A DNA stretch of 64,000 bases from Ascoidea rubescens DSM 1968 (Eukaryota > Ascomycota > Saccharomycetes > Ascoideales > Ascoideaceae), in contig NW_017962931.1 in assembly GCF_001661345.1 (NCBI RefSeq), forward strand, positions 62,001 to 126,000, read 5' to 3'. Made by a program: the position numbers and the translations under genes. Shown one piece after another: positions 42,181 through 52,371 of the stretch (its first letter is position 1; the number at the start of each line of letters is the position of its first letter). The notes under the pieces were generated by a model. The model did no database searches, was not told where the DNA came from, and saw only the letters and a program-made list of their open reading frames with translations.

Positions 42181-42620
42181 AGTTTCTATAAGCTATGAAA
42201 TATAATTTTTTTTATAAATAGTTTTTTTTGTATTTCTAAATAGTAACTATTAAGCTAATTTTTACAAAAAGATTTCTACTTGAAAATATTTAATCACATT
42301 GATAATATATATCAATGAACATGATTGCTATGAATGAATACTTTTACATCTATCACTTATTTTTTTTGTTACTTTCACTTGATTCAAGGTATCATTTCTA
42401 TTTGTAATAACTTCAAAAATCAAATCGAAACATTATTTTTTCTTCATATTATGATAACAAACAGAAAATATTTAGAATTACTTATTGTAGAATTTCCCAA
42501 CACCTTTTGCGCGAAAATAGGGCGACCCACGCCACTGGCGTTGAAGGTGTTTATTTATTCAAAAAGAGAGAAGCTTAGAGGAAGAGGAGCAGAAGCAGAA
42601 GCAGAAGAAAGACCAAAAAC
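42181..42620. other. Intergenic: APE2 3' flank and CSM1 promoter
   Basis: 440 bp. CGCGAAA at 42510-42516 matches an SBF (SCB-like) cell-cycle element, about 105 bp upstream of CSM1. A short perfect inverted repeat ACGCC-ACT-GGCGT lies at 42529-42541. Otherwise AT-rich with no gene. Confidence 0.5.
42510..42516 (+). promoter_or_regulatory. SCB-like element (CGCGAAA) upstream of CSM1
   Basis: CGCGAAA fits the SBF core CRCGAAA and sits inside TTTTGCGCGAAAA, which is nearly symmetric and also E2F-like. It would fit G1/S or meiotic control of CSM1. The motif is short, so chance is possible. Confidence 0.4.
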
Positions 42621-43910
42621 ATGTCAAACAAGAGAAAGAGAGTCTCAGGCACAAAGAAGACGTTAGCCAGTGCTTCCAGCAACGACTCCAGCGATGTGTT
42701 GGTTCCAGCAAACCCCAACAAGAGAGTTACTCGCTCCTCCTCCAAGCGACCTCTGAAAAACGCCAAAGAAACAAACGATAAAGCTGCTGAAGACAATAAA
42801 GATAAAAGAGACAAGCGAGCAAAGGAAGGAAAAGAAGAAAAAGAGAAAAACAACAATAAGAATTTCAATAAACAGACGAAAGACATACTAACTCAAAATG
42901 GCATTATTGTGCCTGATCAAATATTTAATTTTATCAATTTCAATTCAAAATTGACCAACAGTGAAAAACCCATCAATTTCGACTCAATTAACAACACAAT
43001 TAACAAAAATATTGCTCAGAGTATAAATTCAAAAACCTCTAAAAATCAAAAGAAAAATATCTTTAATCAAAATACTATAAATGATTTGCTCAATGATTTG
43101 AAAAATTCAAGTTTAGAAAAAAATTTTAATGATTATAAAACCAAAACTGACTTGAAATTGACTTTATCAAATAAACTAATTAACTCTTTGATAACTAAAT
43201 TCAATTCTATTAATGACAATGATAATAATAGTAACGGCAATAAGAAAACCGATACAAATGACGATCAAAAAGAGATTGACAGATTAAATCAAATTATTGG
43301 TCAAAAAAATAAGAAAATCGATCAATTATCAGCTCAAAATCAAAATTTGCAAAATAAAATTGATGAATTAGAAACTAAATTAAATAATCAAACTAACCAA
43401 ACCAATAAAAAAGATATCAAAGATATTAATGATATTAAAGAAATTAAAGAAATTAAAGAAATTAAAGAAATTAAAGAAATTAAAGATAATGATGAAATTG
43501 AAAATTTGAAAATTCAACTCGATAAAAATGAAATGATCTTAGATATAATTGAAGTTATGTGCTTAATTCGAATCGATGATATAAATATCGATGAACAAAA
43601 CAATTATTTAATCTTTAATTGCACTCAATCCTCAATCAATGATTCATCTTATTTACCTTATCAATTATTAATTCCCAGAGATCAAAATAATCAAAATAAT
43701 ACTGACGATAACGATGAGAACGATAACGAAATAGATATAGAAATCATGTATATTCCTCTACTAGATAATATGAAAGATTCGAATAACCTAAATTTATTAA
43801 AATCAAAATTACCAAATTATTTTTTTGAAAATTTGAAATTTCCTCACAAGACTTTAATTCAATTTTATACAAAATTAAATAAAGATTTAAATAAAGATTT
43901 AAATGAATAA
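42621..43910 (+). CDS. CSM1: Csm1/Pcs1 monopolin-complex kinetochore protein
   Basis: A 429-residue protein. The N-terminus is basic and Ser/Lys-rich (nuclear). A coiled coil spans ~215-310, including five KEI repeats (IKEIKE) at about 43437-43490. The C-terminal globular domain (~315-425) has MCLIRIDDINI, YLIFNCTQSSI, LPYQLLI, IMYIPLLD, LPNYFFENLKFPHKTLIQFYTKLNK, each echoing the Csm1 fold, of which I quote only short parts. In the family Csm1 dimers join Lrs4 in a V-shaped complex that clamps sister kinetochores in meiosis I and anchors rDNA silencing and cohesin in mitosis. It is longer than S. cerevisiae Csm1 (190 residues) because of the N-terminal extension. The start ATG at 42621 is the first in frame. 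Confidence 0.8.
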   Translation: MSNKRKRVSGTKKTLASASSNDSSDVLVPANPNKRVTRSSSKRPLKNAKETNDKAAEDNKDKRDKRAKEGKEEKEKNNNKNFNKQTKDILTQNGIIVPDQIFNFINFNSKLTNSEKPINFDSINNTINKNIAQSINSKTSKNQKKNIFNQNTINDLLNDLKNSSLEKNFNDYKTKTDLKLTLSNKLINSLITKFNSINDNDNNSNGNKKTDTNDDQKEIDRLNQIIGQKNKKIDQLSAQNQNLQNKIDELETKLNNQTNQTNKKDIKDINDIKEIKEIKEIKEIKEIKDNDEIENLKIQLDKNEMILDIIEVMCLIRIDDINIDEQNNYLIFNCTQSSINDSSYLPYQLLIPRDQNNQNNTDDNDENDNEIDIEIMYIPLLDNMKDSNNLNLLKSKLPNYFFENLKFPHKTLIQFYTKLNKDLNKDLNE

Positions 43911-43994
43911 TTTAACAAGTCATTTAACCATTTAATCATTTATTCATTTAATTTTTAAATTTGTTAATTTTTTAAATAAATATCTACTTAATTA

Positions 43995-45023
43995 TCAACT
44001 TTTACCTTGTATTTCCATTCCATTCTTAATAACTGCTATTGTTGCGCTACTTTGTATATTTTCATTTCCACCTTTACTTATATTATACTCAATCTCACTT
44101 AATCCTGTTAAAATCTCAATTCTTGCTTCTGATTTTAATTCAAATTTATCCAAAATCTCTATAAATCCTTCTAATAAATCAATCAAGGCTAACCCCTTAT
44201 CACTTGATATTTTTCTCAATGTCAAATATGAAGTCGTCCAATCATCTCGTAAAATAGAATTCAAAATTGTTTCAATATCATTAGGATTAGGTGCTCCAAT
44301 ACATTCATAAACCATCTCTAGACTAATTTCTTGACCATTATCTTGATCACTATCATCAAAATCTAATATCGCTTTACAACTTTGTAAAACATTCAACGCT
44401 TTTCTCATATCCCCATTACTTAACTTCAATAATGATAACTCTGCATCCTCAGCAAGCCTTATTTTCTCCTCTTTTTTAACAACTTGCATTCTCTCTTTAA
44501 TTGATTCATTGCTTAATGGTTGAAATCGAAATCTTGTACATCTTGATAATAAGGCAGGATTTAATTTATGGGCATAATTCGCCAATATAACAAATCTTGT
44601 ATTCCTAGTATATTTTTCAATAATTCTTCTCAAGGCATTTTGCGCAACATTTGTCATTGCATCTGCTTCATCCAATATAACTAATTTAAATCCCTTTGAA
44701 AAAATATGCATCGTCGAGGCAAAATTTTTAATTTTATCACGAACAACATCAATTCCACGATCATCTGATGCATTTAATTCTAATATCATATTTTTGTATA
44801 GTTTTTCACCATAAATCCTTTTAGCTAATGCTAAAACTGTAGATGTCTTACCAGTACCTGGTGGTCCATAAAATAATAAATGAGGTAATTTACCTGTTTC
44901 AACAAATTTTTCTAAAGTCGATATAATTGAGGATTGTCCATAAACTTCATCTAATGATGATGGTCTATATTTCTCAACCCATGGGAGATTTTCCTTTGTG
45001 CCTTTATTATTATTATCACTCAT
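43995..45023 (-). CDS. RFC3: Replication factor C subunit 3
   Basis: A 342-residue clamp-loader ATPase. The RFC box is NLPWVEKYRPSSLDEVYGQ, Walker A GPPGTGKT (53-60), the box ELNASDDRGIDVVRDKIK, Walker B LVILDEADAMT, sensor 1 NTRFVILANYAHKLNPAL and arginine finger LLSRCTRFRFQPL. The DDRGID, YAHKL and NALRRIIEKYT details match Rfc3 (human RFC5) and not Rfc2 or Rfc4. It forms the collar with the other RFC subunits and loads PCNA. The frame opens slightly further upstream with no ATG; the ATG at 45023 (MSDNNNKG) fits the family start. An MCB element lies 81 bp upstream, as expected for an S-phase gene, and it diverges from OGG1. Confidence 0.95.
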   Translation of the reverse strand: MSDNNNKGTKENLPWVEKYRPSSLDEVYGQSSIISTLEKFVETGKLPHLLFYGPPGTGKTSTVLALAKRIYGEKLYKNMILELNASDDRGIDVVRDKIKNFASTMHIFSKGFKLVILDEADAMTNVAQNALRRIIEKYTRNTRFVILANYAHKLNPALLSRCTRFRFQPLSNESIKERMQVVKKEEKIRLAEDAELSLLKLSNGDMRKALNVLQSCKAILDFDDSDQDNGQEISLEMVYECIGAPNPNDIETILNSILRDDWTTSYLTLRKISSDKGLALIDLLEGFIEILDKFELKSEARIEILTGLSEIEYNISKGGNENIQSSATIAVIKNGMEIQGKS

Positions 45024-45103
45024 TGGATGAATTTTATTGATAACACTTTTCAAAGTTCAATTAAATAAAAAAAAAAGAGCTGTAACAAATTGTTGGTACC
45101 AAA

Positions 45104-45109
45104 ACGCGT
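45104..45109. promoter_or_regulatory. MCB element (ACGCGT) of RFC3
   Basis: ACGCGT is the MBF-bound MluI cell-cycle box. It sits 81 bp upstream of the RFC3 ATG in the divergent RFC3/OGG1 promoter. DNA replication genes in yeasts are commonly driven by it in late G1. Confidence 0.6.
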
Positions 45110-45370
45110 TAAAAGATGTGGAAAGAAAAACAATTTAATTATATATTATAGAACCAGATTAAAAATTAGCCTCTTCAAATCTATTTCTTGAATCTCGTTA
45201 CCAGACTAATGTTATTTCAGCTTTAACAGAGAATTGATTCAACATTTCAACACCAACACTACACCAAATTTGGTGATATTTCTCTCTGGCAATTTGAATA
45301 AAACAATGATTAGACTTTAAAGCTTGTAAGACTGGTTTTCACGTGATATTTATATAATAGTTTGGAGAAA

Positions 45371-45393
45371 AGTCCAGATTAAGAATCTGGACT
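45371..45393. repeat. Perfect hairpin in the RFC3/OGG1 promoter
   Basis: Ten-base arms AGTCCAGATT (45371-45380) and AATCTGGACT (45384-45393) flank a 3-base AAG loop, 81 bp before the OGG1 ATG. It could be a dimeric factor site or a 5'-leader hairpin. Confidence 0.8.
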
Positions 45394-45473
45394 ACTATAT
45401 CACATTATATAAAACAAAACATCAGTGATGAGTGTTTATTGATGTGAACCAATGATATTATCGCTCAATAAAA

Positions 45474-46751
45474 ATGACAGTTGATTTAGAATTAAAATGG
45501 AAGAGTATTCCAATGAACTATAAGGAGCTAACATTAGCAAATGTTTTGAAGTCGGGACAAGCTTTTAGATGGAACTATGATAGTGTTGATAAAATTTGGA
45601 GTTGTTCATTTGATGATCGAGTAATATTTCTTAAGCAAGATGAACTGAATTTGCATTATTCAGATTTATTTCCCAATGGTAACGATGATAATGAAAACAA
45701 AACTACAAAAAATAAGTCTACAGAGCAATTTATAATTGATTATTTCAATTTAAAATTGAAAAATAATGTTAAATTAAGTGAGTTGTATGAAAGTTGGTCA
45801 AAAATTGATGATCATTTTAATGAAAAAATAGTCAATACTGTTAATAAAGCAAAAATACGAAATTATTTTGGTATTAGAATATTAAGACAAGACCCATGGG
45901 AAAATTTAATTTCTTTCATTTGTTCTTCAAATAATAATATAAAAAGAATTTCAAAAATGATTGGGTCATTGTGTGAAAATTTTGGGAAATTTATAATTAA
46001 ATTTAAAAATATTGATTATTTTTCATTTCCTTCACCAAAAGAAATTTTGGAAAAATTTGATTTCAAAGTGATTAACTTAATAAACTTTTTAAATGATTTA
46101 AAATTTGGTTATCGTTCGAAGTTTATTGCAAATACAACTGATATGATTTATAATAGGAATGGTAATAAAAACGATGAAAACAATGCAAGTTGTTTGAGTG
46201 ATTTGTACAATTTGAGAAATTTATCATACGAGGAGTCTCTCGATTATCTTTTAAAATTGAATGGAGTTGGTAGGAAAGTAGCAGACTGTGTTTGCTTAAT
46301 GAGTCTTGATAAACACTACACTGTGCCAGTTGATACTCATATTTTGAACATAACAAAAAAGTACTATTTAACCAATAAGCACATCAAGAACGAAGATAAT
46401 AAACATATAAAAAGTGTTAGATTAAAACTAGCTGGTACCAATTTGAATAAGTCAAATTACGATAAAATATCCAAGTTCTACATTGATCTTTGGGGAGAAT
46501 ATGCTGGATGGGCTCAGGCTGTTTTATTCACTGCAAACATCAACATGGAGGATTTTGAAAACAGTGCTGCCTCTGTAGTCCCTGCTACTGTGAAAAAGAA
46601 GTTTCCGGGCACCAAAGACACCACAAGCACCACAAGCACCACAGGCAGCAGAAACACCAAAAACAGCAAAAGAAGAATTTTGCTCAAAAACCTCCAGCTC
46701 CCTAAGAAACCAAAAATCGAAACCACTGCTGATCTTGTTCCATTAGCGTAA
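45474..46751 (+). CDS. OGG1: 8-oxoguanine DNA glycosylase/lyase
   Basis: A 425-residue HhH-GPD base-excision repair enzyme. The N-terminal sheet domain carries LTLANVLKSGQAFRW and the 8-oxoG pocket region; the helix-hairpin-helix has LNGVGRKVADCV with the Schiff-base lysine K268, and the catalytic aspartate is D287 in PVDTHI (19 residues later, as in human K249/D268). The opposite-base segment is RQDPWENLISFICSSNNNIKRI, seen here in parts as LISFICSSNNNI. WGEYAGWAQAVLF closes the fold. It removes 8-oxoguanine opposite C and nicks the abasic site. The basic Ser/Thr-rich tail (KNSKRRILLK) is probably nuclear. It diverges from RFC3 and lies just upstream of TPA1. Confidence 0.95.
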   Translation: MTVDLELKWKSIPMNYKELTLANVLKSGQAFRWNYDSVDKIWSCSFDDRVIFLKQDELNLHYSDLFPNGNDDNENKTTKNKSTEQFIIDYFNLKLKNNVKLSELYESWSKIDDHFNEKIVNTVNKAKIRNYFGIRILRQDPWENLISFICSSNNNIKRISKMIGSLCENFGKFIIKFKNIDYFSFPSPKEILEKFDFKVINLINFLNDLKFGYRSKFIANTTDMIYNRNGNKNDENNASCLSDLYNLRNLSYEESLDYLLKLNGVGRKVADCVCLMSLDKHYTVPVDTHILNITKKYYLTNKHIKNEDNKHIKSVRLKLAGTNLNKSNYDKISKFYIDLWGEYAGWAQAVLFTANINMEDFENSAASVVPATVKKKFPGTKDTTSTTSTTGSRNTKNSKRRILLKNLQLPKKPKIETTADLVPLA

Positions 46752-47029
46752 AAAAGTTGCAATGCTTGAGGCATATTCTTATTTAAAAATAAATTTTTCA
46801 GCATATTTTATTGATATTTCCCGTTTTCACATAATCTGGTGATTTTTCTGAATTTTCACTCAAATTTTTTTCGTTCTCCCAAAACAGGGTTTGGAACTCT
46901 TTGATTTCTTTTTTATATTCTTTTCAACAACAATTAAACTCATATATTATTCAATTGTCTCTTGTTTTTGTTATTATTTTTTTCTATAATCACATTTTTA
47001 CAAATACACAACTTTCATATTCTTTAGAA

Positions 47030-49027
47030 ATGTCCAAAAAATCATCCAAAAAGTCATCCAAAAGAACATTGAAATCCTCGCCAAAACAATCAAAGAAGAA
47101 ACTATTGAAATTGAATAGCTTGGATAGATTATCAAATAAAAACTTTAGTGAAGAATTGAAAGAGATTAAAGATTACTTTGATGAAATTGTTTTTGATCCT
47201 AATTACAAAGAAGAAATCAAGAATCAAATTTTAGATTCGCAGCCTTATAAATGGGGTCATATTGATTCTTTAATTAATTTAGATTTACTAAAAAGTGTTC
47301 GTAATGAAATATTGAATGAAATCCATTTTACAAGAAAGGAAACTGATATCTACAAAGTTTTCCAAAGTGGAGATTTAGCAAATTTATCTGGTTTAGATTC
47401 CAATGATTTATCGAGATTACCTTCATTATTAAAATTAAGAACTGCTCTTTATTCCCAATTTTTCAGAAATTTCATATCTTATGTTACCAATTCTGGTAAA
47501 TTGTCTGGTATAAAACAAGATATGTCTTTAAACACATATACAAAACATTGCCATTTATTGACTCATGACGATGTTATTGGCTCAAGAAGAGTATCTTATA
47601 TTTTATATTTGCCTGATCCAAATTCAACTTGGAAAGAACATTATGGGGGCTCCCTAAGATTGTTTTCTTCAATCGTTGATAATATTCCCGAATCAGATTA
47701 TCATTCAAAATTCATACCTCAATTTAATAATTTTGCTTTTTTCAAAGTTCAGCCAGGAAAAAGTTTTCACGATGTCGAAGAAGTAAAAGTCGACAAACAA
47801 AGAATTTCGATTCAAGGTTGGTTCCACATTCCTCAAAAGGGTGAGGATGGTTTCATTGAAGGTGAAGAAGAAAGTTATCAAAAATTCAGCACTTTAAGCT
47901 CTTTACAATCAAAAAAATTGCAGAAATACGATTATCCAAAACAAATTAAATTACTCTTTCCAATCAATGAAATTAATTTGTATAAAAAATTTTTCAATAA
48001 TTATCAAGATCAGTTTGATAATATCAGTCAAGATAGCAACAATAATGACAACAATACTCTCTCTTTGTTAATCTTTTCGAATTCAGAAATAGAGTATTTA
48101 AGAAAATTTCTAAACCCTGGTTTACTTGAATTATCGCAGCTAAAAAAATTAAACGATATTTTTTTAAATGAATCAATTGTTGAAATTATAAGTTTATTAA
48201 ACTCAAATTACTCGAAAATTTTATTTGACTTGATTAAAAAAAGTGAATTTGATGAGGTAATGCCGATTTTGCAAAATCAAATCAAGTATCCCTGGAAGTT
48301 AGCAATTCCTTCTTCAAAACAAAGATACATGTATATTGATGGAAGAAGAGTAGAAGAACTAAATGAGGACTCCATTAATAATGATTCACAAATAAATTCC
48401 CTTGACTCTCCAAATTTTGATTTACTCAAGGATTCCACAAATAACAAAACGCTAAAAGAATTAATTAACTTGGTTTTGTTTTTAAAGAGTTTGCCATTTA
48501 AAAAATGGCTTTCAATTGTGACAAGTTTAGTTCCTATATCTGACCAAATTTTAATTAGAAGATTTCGTCCTGGTCTTGATTTCACTCTTGCAACAACAAT
48601 TGATGAGGAGGAAATCACTAATATTTCGATAAAAGATAGCGTTGGAAAAGAGGATGATGGTAGTGATAATGAAAAAAGTCAAAATATCTTCAAAAAAGAA
48701 AAAGGGCCCGATTTCGAGTCAGTCGATGCTGTTCTTGAGGCCACATTGTCTTTGACCCCAACCAAAGAATGGGAGTCTGGCGAATTAGGAGGATATGAGC
48801 TTTGCATGTCGATGGAAGATGGCCAAGATGATCCAGCAGTTTATCGCTCTGCCAAAGGTGATAGTGATGACAGTGTTATTTGCATAAGTCAAGCAAGCTG
48901 GAACAATGTTAGCATCATGTTGAGAGATAAAAATGTAATGAAATTTGTAAAGTATGTGAGCTGGAATGCCAAAGGAAGTCGTTGGGACATCCACTGCCAA
49001 TGGAATGTTCAAGCTAGATGTGATTGA
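47030..49027 (+). CDS. TPA1: Tpa1/Ofd1-type prolyl hydroxylase (Fe/2-oxoglutarate dioxygenase)
   Basis: A 665-residue protein with two double-stranded beta-helix domains. In the catalytic first domain the iron ligands are H179 and D181 (THDDVIGSRRVSYILYLPD region) and H247 (SFHDVEEV), with the 2-oxoglutarate-binding Arg in the IQGWFH region. The second domain is degenerate, ending FVKYVSWNAKGSRWDI. The family hydroxylates Pro of ribosomal protein uS12 (Rps23) at the decoding centre and affects translation termination and mRNA deadenylation; yeast Tpa1 has also been linked to alkylated DNA repair. The N-terminus is basic (KKSSKKSSKR), suggesting nuclear entry. The ATG at 47030 is preferred; the open frame before it lacks an ATG. 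Confidence 0.93.
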   Translation: MSKKSSKKSSKRTLKSSPKQSKKKLLKLNSLDRLSNKNFSEELKEIKDYFDEIVFDPNYKEEIKNQILDSQPYKWGHIDSLINLDLLKSVRNEILNEIHFTRKETDIYKVFQSGDLANLSGLDSNDLSRLPSLLKLRTALYSQFFRNFISYVTNSGKLSGIKQDMSLNTYTKHCHLLTHDDVIGSRRVSYILYLPDPNSTWKEHYGGSLRLFSSIVDNIPESDYHSKFIPQFNNFAFFKVQPGKSFHDVEEVKVDKQRISIQGWFHIPQKGEDGFIEGEEESYQKFSTLSSLQSKKLQKYDYPKQIKLLFPINEINLYKKFFNNYQDQFDNISQDSNNNDNNTLSLLIFSNSEIEYLRKFLNPGLLELSQLKKLNDIFLNESIVEIISLLNSNYSKILFDLIKKSEFDEVMPILQNQIKYPWKLAIPSSKQRYMYIDGRRVEELNEDSINNDSQINSLDSPNFDLLKDSTNNKTLKELINLVLFLKSLPFKKWLSIVTSLVPISDQILIRRFRPGLDFTLATTIDEEEITNISIKDSVGKEDDGSDNEKSQNIFKKEKGPDFESVDAVLEATLSLTPTKEWESGELGGYELCMSMEDGQDDPAVYRSAKGDSDDSVICISQASWNNVSIMLRDKNVMKFVKYVSWNAKGSRWDIHCQWNVQARCD

Positions 49028-49293
49028 ACAAAATTTCCTGGATCATTTTATATTGATGCTTGTAATTTTTTTTGATAAAAAAGGCTAACGTTATTTTCCA
49101 ATTATTTTCCTCAGGTGGGCCAAAATTTCTTACAAAATTACTTATTAATTTGTTATTTTTGGAGCTATATCGAATTATATTCGAATAATTAAAACAAACA
49201 AACAAACAAAGATATTATATAATACAAACTATATAATAAATAGTATAAAAAAAATTAAACCTACTTTGAGAAATAAAAAACCAAAAAAAAGAG

Positions 49294-52143
49294 TTATTTG
49301 TTGGAACGGAATCTGCTATAAAATTTAGAAGAAAATTTATTGACAGTTGATGACGGACTTCTTGGAGATCTGTTTCCATTATTGCTGCCTGAATCACTAG
49401 AATTACCATTATTGCTGGATGAACCGCTGTTTAAAATAATATCACTTAATAATCTATTGCCAATTTTATATTTATTCAATAATCTGTACCCAATTTCCTT
49501 TTTAATAAGGTTATATTTGGAATTTTGATCATTTCTAAATTCTTCATAACTGGCTGTTTTTAATAACAAAATAATTTGATTTAATTCCTTAAACATTAGG
49601 TGCAAACTCTTTTCATTATTGTCCATGTTATCTGGATGGTTATAATTTGTTGTCAAGCTCTCAACTAGCTCCTCGATATATTTTAAATCAATTTCAAAAT
49701 TATTGATACCAACATCTGTTATAATTTTACTGTCTTCGATCAAGTTTTCAGCAATGCAACCAATTAACCTATCAAACCCTCTTATAATTAATAAATTTTT
49801 AATTTTCAAAGGAATATTAATAAAAGTTGTTTCAAACATTGTTTTCAAGAATTCACCGACATCTCGAATGGAAATTGAAACCTCACCTTTATGACTCTCT
49901 AATGTATCAAATTCCCATTCGAAGAAATCCATAAGACCATCAATTTTACTGTCAACAATCGTAAATAAGGCATTTTCAGCATTTTTTTTAGTTTCAATAA
50001 ATTTATCGATTATTTCATTCAATTCAATATTTTTAGGTAAATTTTTGATTAATCTTAAATTATCTGATAGAGAAATTGATATGTGTTCGTTTCCATTAAT
50101 ATCTTTATTATTAGTATCGTTGATATTTAATTGATAAGTACTCGTAATCAACATATGAACTTCCTTTGCAGATATTAGGAAATATTCCAAATTAATTAGA
50201 TTTTGAGCGATTTCTTCTCTCGATGTACTTTTAAGTTTTTCATTCATTTTTTCAACTATTATCAACATTAATTGTTTTAAGAAATTGATTAATAATTGGT
50301 TAATTTTGAAAAAATTATAATTATAAAAATTAAATTCTAAAAATTTTAAATTTTTATTAATAATTGATCGTAATTGTGCACAGGTCATTGGATAAACTTG
50401 ACTAAAAGGTAAAATTCTACTGAAATTTTGACTATTTTGACCATTATGATCGTTATCATTGCTATCATTAAAGTTATCATCGGGGTTATACCAACTTACA
50501 GCTAAAATTTTATTATATAGATTAGTATCATTAATAATCATGGGCATTGAATCATCTTCATCTAAAGAGTTTTTATATTCAATTTCAAAATTATTTAGTA
50601 ATTTCAATTGATATCTTTCAAATAATAAAATCAAAATTTGATCGTATAATTTAATTATATTAAATTCAAAATTTTCCATTAATTTAATAAAATTTCCAAA
50701 AAATTCTTTCAATTCATTTAATTGATCTAAATCATTATAAAAAATTTGATTATTAATGTAGTTGATTAATATTGGTAATAATTTATCTATAATTGAATCC
50801 CAGGAGTTATTGATTTGATCTAAAGATTTCAATTGATAATGAGTACTTTCATTTATAATTTTATCAATAATAAAAAAAGCAGATAGTTTATATAAGAAAA
50901 CCTTTAGGGTTTGGTTATCCTTGAAGAAAGATTGTTGGTCATTATTATCGTTATTGATTTTATTGTTGAAAGCAGGATAAACTAATCTTTCCTTTTTTTT
51001 GTTCCATTCTTTATTAAATTCTGTTTTTAACGATTCTAAATCATCAATTGTTTGATAGATTAATATAGCATCATATATCGGGTTCAAATCAATGGATTCT
51101 TTACTTATTTGATCGTATTGTAAGGGGTTAAAATTCATTATATTACTATCAGAGTTATCATCATTTGTACCGTCAAAATTTGATAGTCTCAAGGTTAATT
51201 CGATTGAAGAGTTTAAATAATAGTTTCTTAAGTTTTTATTTTTTGATACAATTTGATTCCAATTTTTGATCAAAAGTATTATATAGTTGAATAAGTTTTC
51301 ACCTAAGTTTGATAGATTTTTTTCTATTAGGATTAATAGTTTTTTAATTAAATCAAAAGAATTTTCCTTTATTGAATCGATTAAGATTGGAATTGAGTTT
51401 AGTATTTTTTTTGAAAAATTAAAATCTTTAATTTTTTCATTTTTAAGATGATAATTTTTCAAATCATCTAGATTTTTTAAAGCGTTAAAGAATTTTTTTT
51501 GGTTAATTAGATCATTACATTTATTTAATAGTTCTAAGATTTGTAGGGAAGAGTTTAAGAGAAAAATCAATTGGTTTAATTTAATCGATATATTTTTATA
51601 TTTTAGGTAATTTTTCTTTTTTTCAGTTAATTTCAAACCTGTTTTCTTTAGGTTTGAGTTGATTTTTAAGATTTCAAGTGAAATATCATCGGATATTGAG
51701 TTGATTTGGTCTATGTTGTTTATACAATTAAGAATATCAGTCTCGGAGTTTTGACATATTAATTGTAATGTTTTTTGGCTTTTCTTTGAAGAATTTTGAA
51801 ATTTCAAGATTAAATCATCAAGGTTGTCATTATTTTTCAAATTTTTTCTTAAATAGGGAGTTAATTGGTCATAATAGTCGTTTGAGGATAAAGTTGAGTT
51901 TAGATCCAAGTTGAAGATTAGATCAGATTCGTTGTTGTCAAGTAATAAATTAGACAAGTTGATATTTGAGTGGTTCAGCAGAGATTCAAAAAAGTTTGAA
52001 GAGCTGTTGTTTCTGGTTGAGTTTAAATTGGTGATGTTAAGATTAGTGTTTTCCTTTAGGCTTAGATTGTTAGTTGAAGATAATTCTATGTCGGTATCAT
52101 TATCTATATCGTTGATACTTAGGTTGTCGAATACACAGTCCAT
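49294..52143 (-). CDS. SEC15: Exocyst subunit Sec15
   Basis: A 949-residue protein with the Sec15 pattern: a disordered N-terminus, coiled coil near 130-220 (CINNIDQINSISDDISLEI, GLKLTEKKKNYLKYKNISIK, then FFNALKNLDDLKNYHL), the LNPIYDAILIYQTIDDLESL linker and a C-terminal helical-bundle domain with LEFNFYNYNF and SYEEFRNDQNSKYNLIKKEI, close to the family length (910 in S. cerevisiae). Sec15 is the exocyst effector of the Rab Sec4 and tethers secretory vesicles at bud tips and necks. The open frame runs a few codons past 52143 with no ATG, so the ATG there (MDCVFDN) is taken. It is divergent in primary sequence, as is usual for this subunit. Confidence 0.8.
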   Translation of the reverse strand: MDCVFDNLSINDIDNDTDIELSSTNNLSLKENTNLNITNLNSTRNNSSSNFFESLLNHSNINLSNLLLDNNESDLIFNLDLNSTLSSNDYYDQLTPYLRKNLKNNDNLDDLILKFQNSSKKSQKTLQLICQNSETDILNCINNIDQINSISDDISLEILKINSNLKKTGLKLTEKKKNYLKYKNISIKLNQLIFLLNSSLQILELLNKCNDLINQKKFFNALKNLDDLKNYHLKNEKIKDFNFSKKILNSIPILIDSIKENSFDLIKKLLILIEKNLSNLGENLFNYIILLIKNWNQIVSKNKNLRNYYLNSSIELTLRLSNFDGTNDDNSDSNIMNFNPLQYDQISKESIDLNPIYDAILIYQTIDDLESLKTEFNKEWNKKKERLVYPAFNNKINNDNNDQQSFFKDNQTLKVFLYKLSAFFIIDKIINESTHYQLKSLDQINNSWDSIIDKLLPILINYINNQIFYNDLDQLNELKEFFGNFIKLMENFEFNIIKLYDQILILLFERYQLKLLNNFEIEYKNSLDEDDSMPMIINDTNLYNKILAVSWYNPDDNFNDSNDNDHNGQNSQNFSRILPFSQVYPMTCAQLRSIINKNLKFLEFNFYNYNFFKINQLLINFLKQLMLIIVEKMNEKLKSTSREEIAQNLINLEYFLISAKEVHMLITSTYQLNINDTNNKDINGNEHISISLSDNLRLIKNLPKNIELNEIIDKFIETKKNAENALFTIVDSKIDGLMDFFEWEFDTLESHKGEVSISIRDVGEFLKTMFETTFINIPLKIKNLLIIRGFDRLIGCIAENLIEDSKIITDVGINNFEIDLKYIEELVESLTTNYNHPDNMDNNEKSLHLMFKELNQIILLLKTASYEEFRNDQNSKYNLIKKEIGYRLLNKYKIGNRLLSDIILNSGSSSNNGNSSDSGSNNGNRSPRSPSSTVNKFSSKFYSRFRSNK

Positions 52144-52371
52144 ATCAGAGGGGGTCAAATAGGGGAGTTGGGGGGAGTAGGTCAGATCATTACTTTGTGT
52201 AGACGCGAAGAGAGATTGAAAGGTTGGGGTTATTATATCGAAGTCCCGTTTGGGAACACCTCATTCATTACGCACGTGAAGAGGTAAAATCCGGTGCTGT
52301 TGTGAGTGAGTGGGTTATATATTAGTTATATCTATATATTAGCTGTATATCCGTTATACATTAGTTATATA

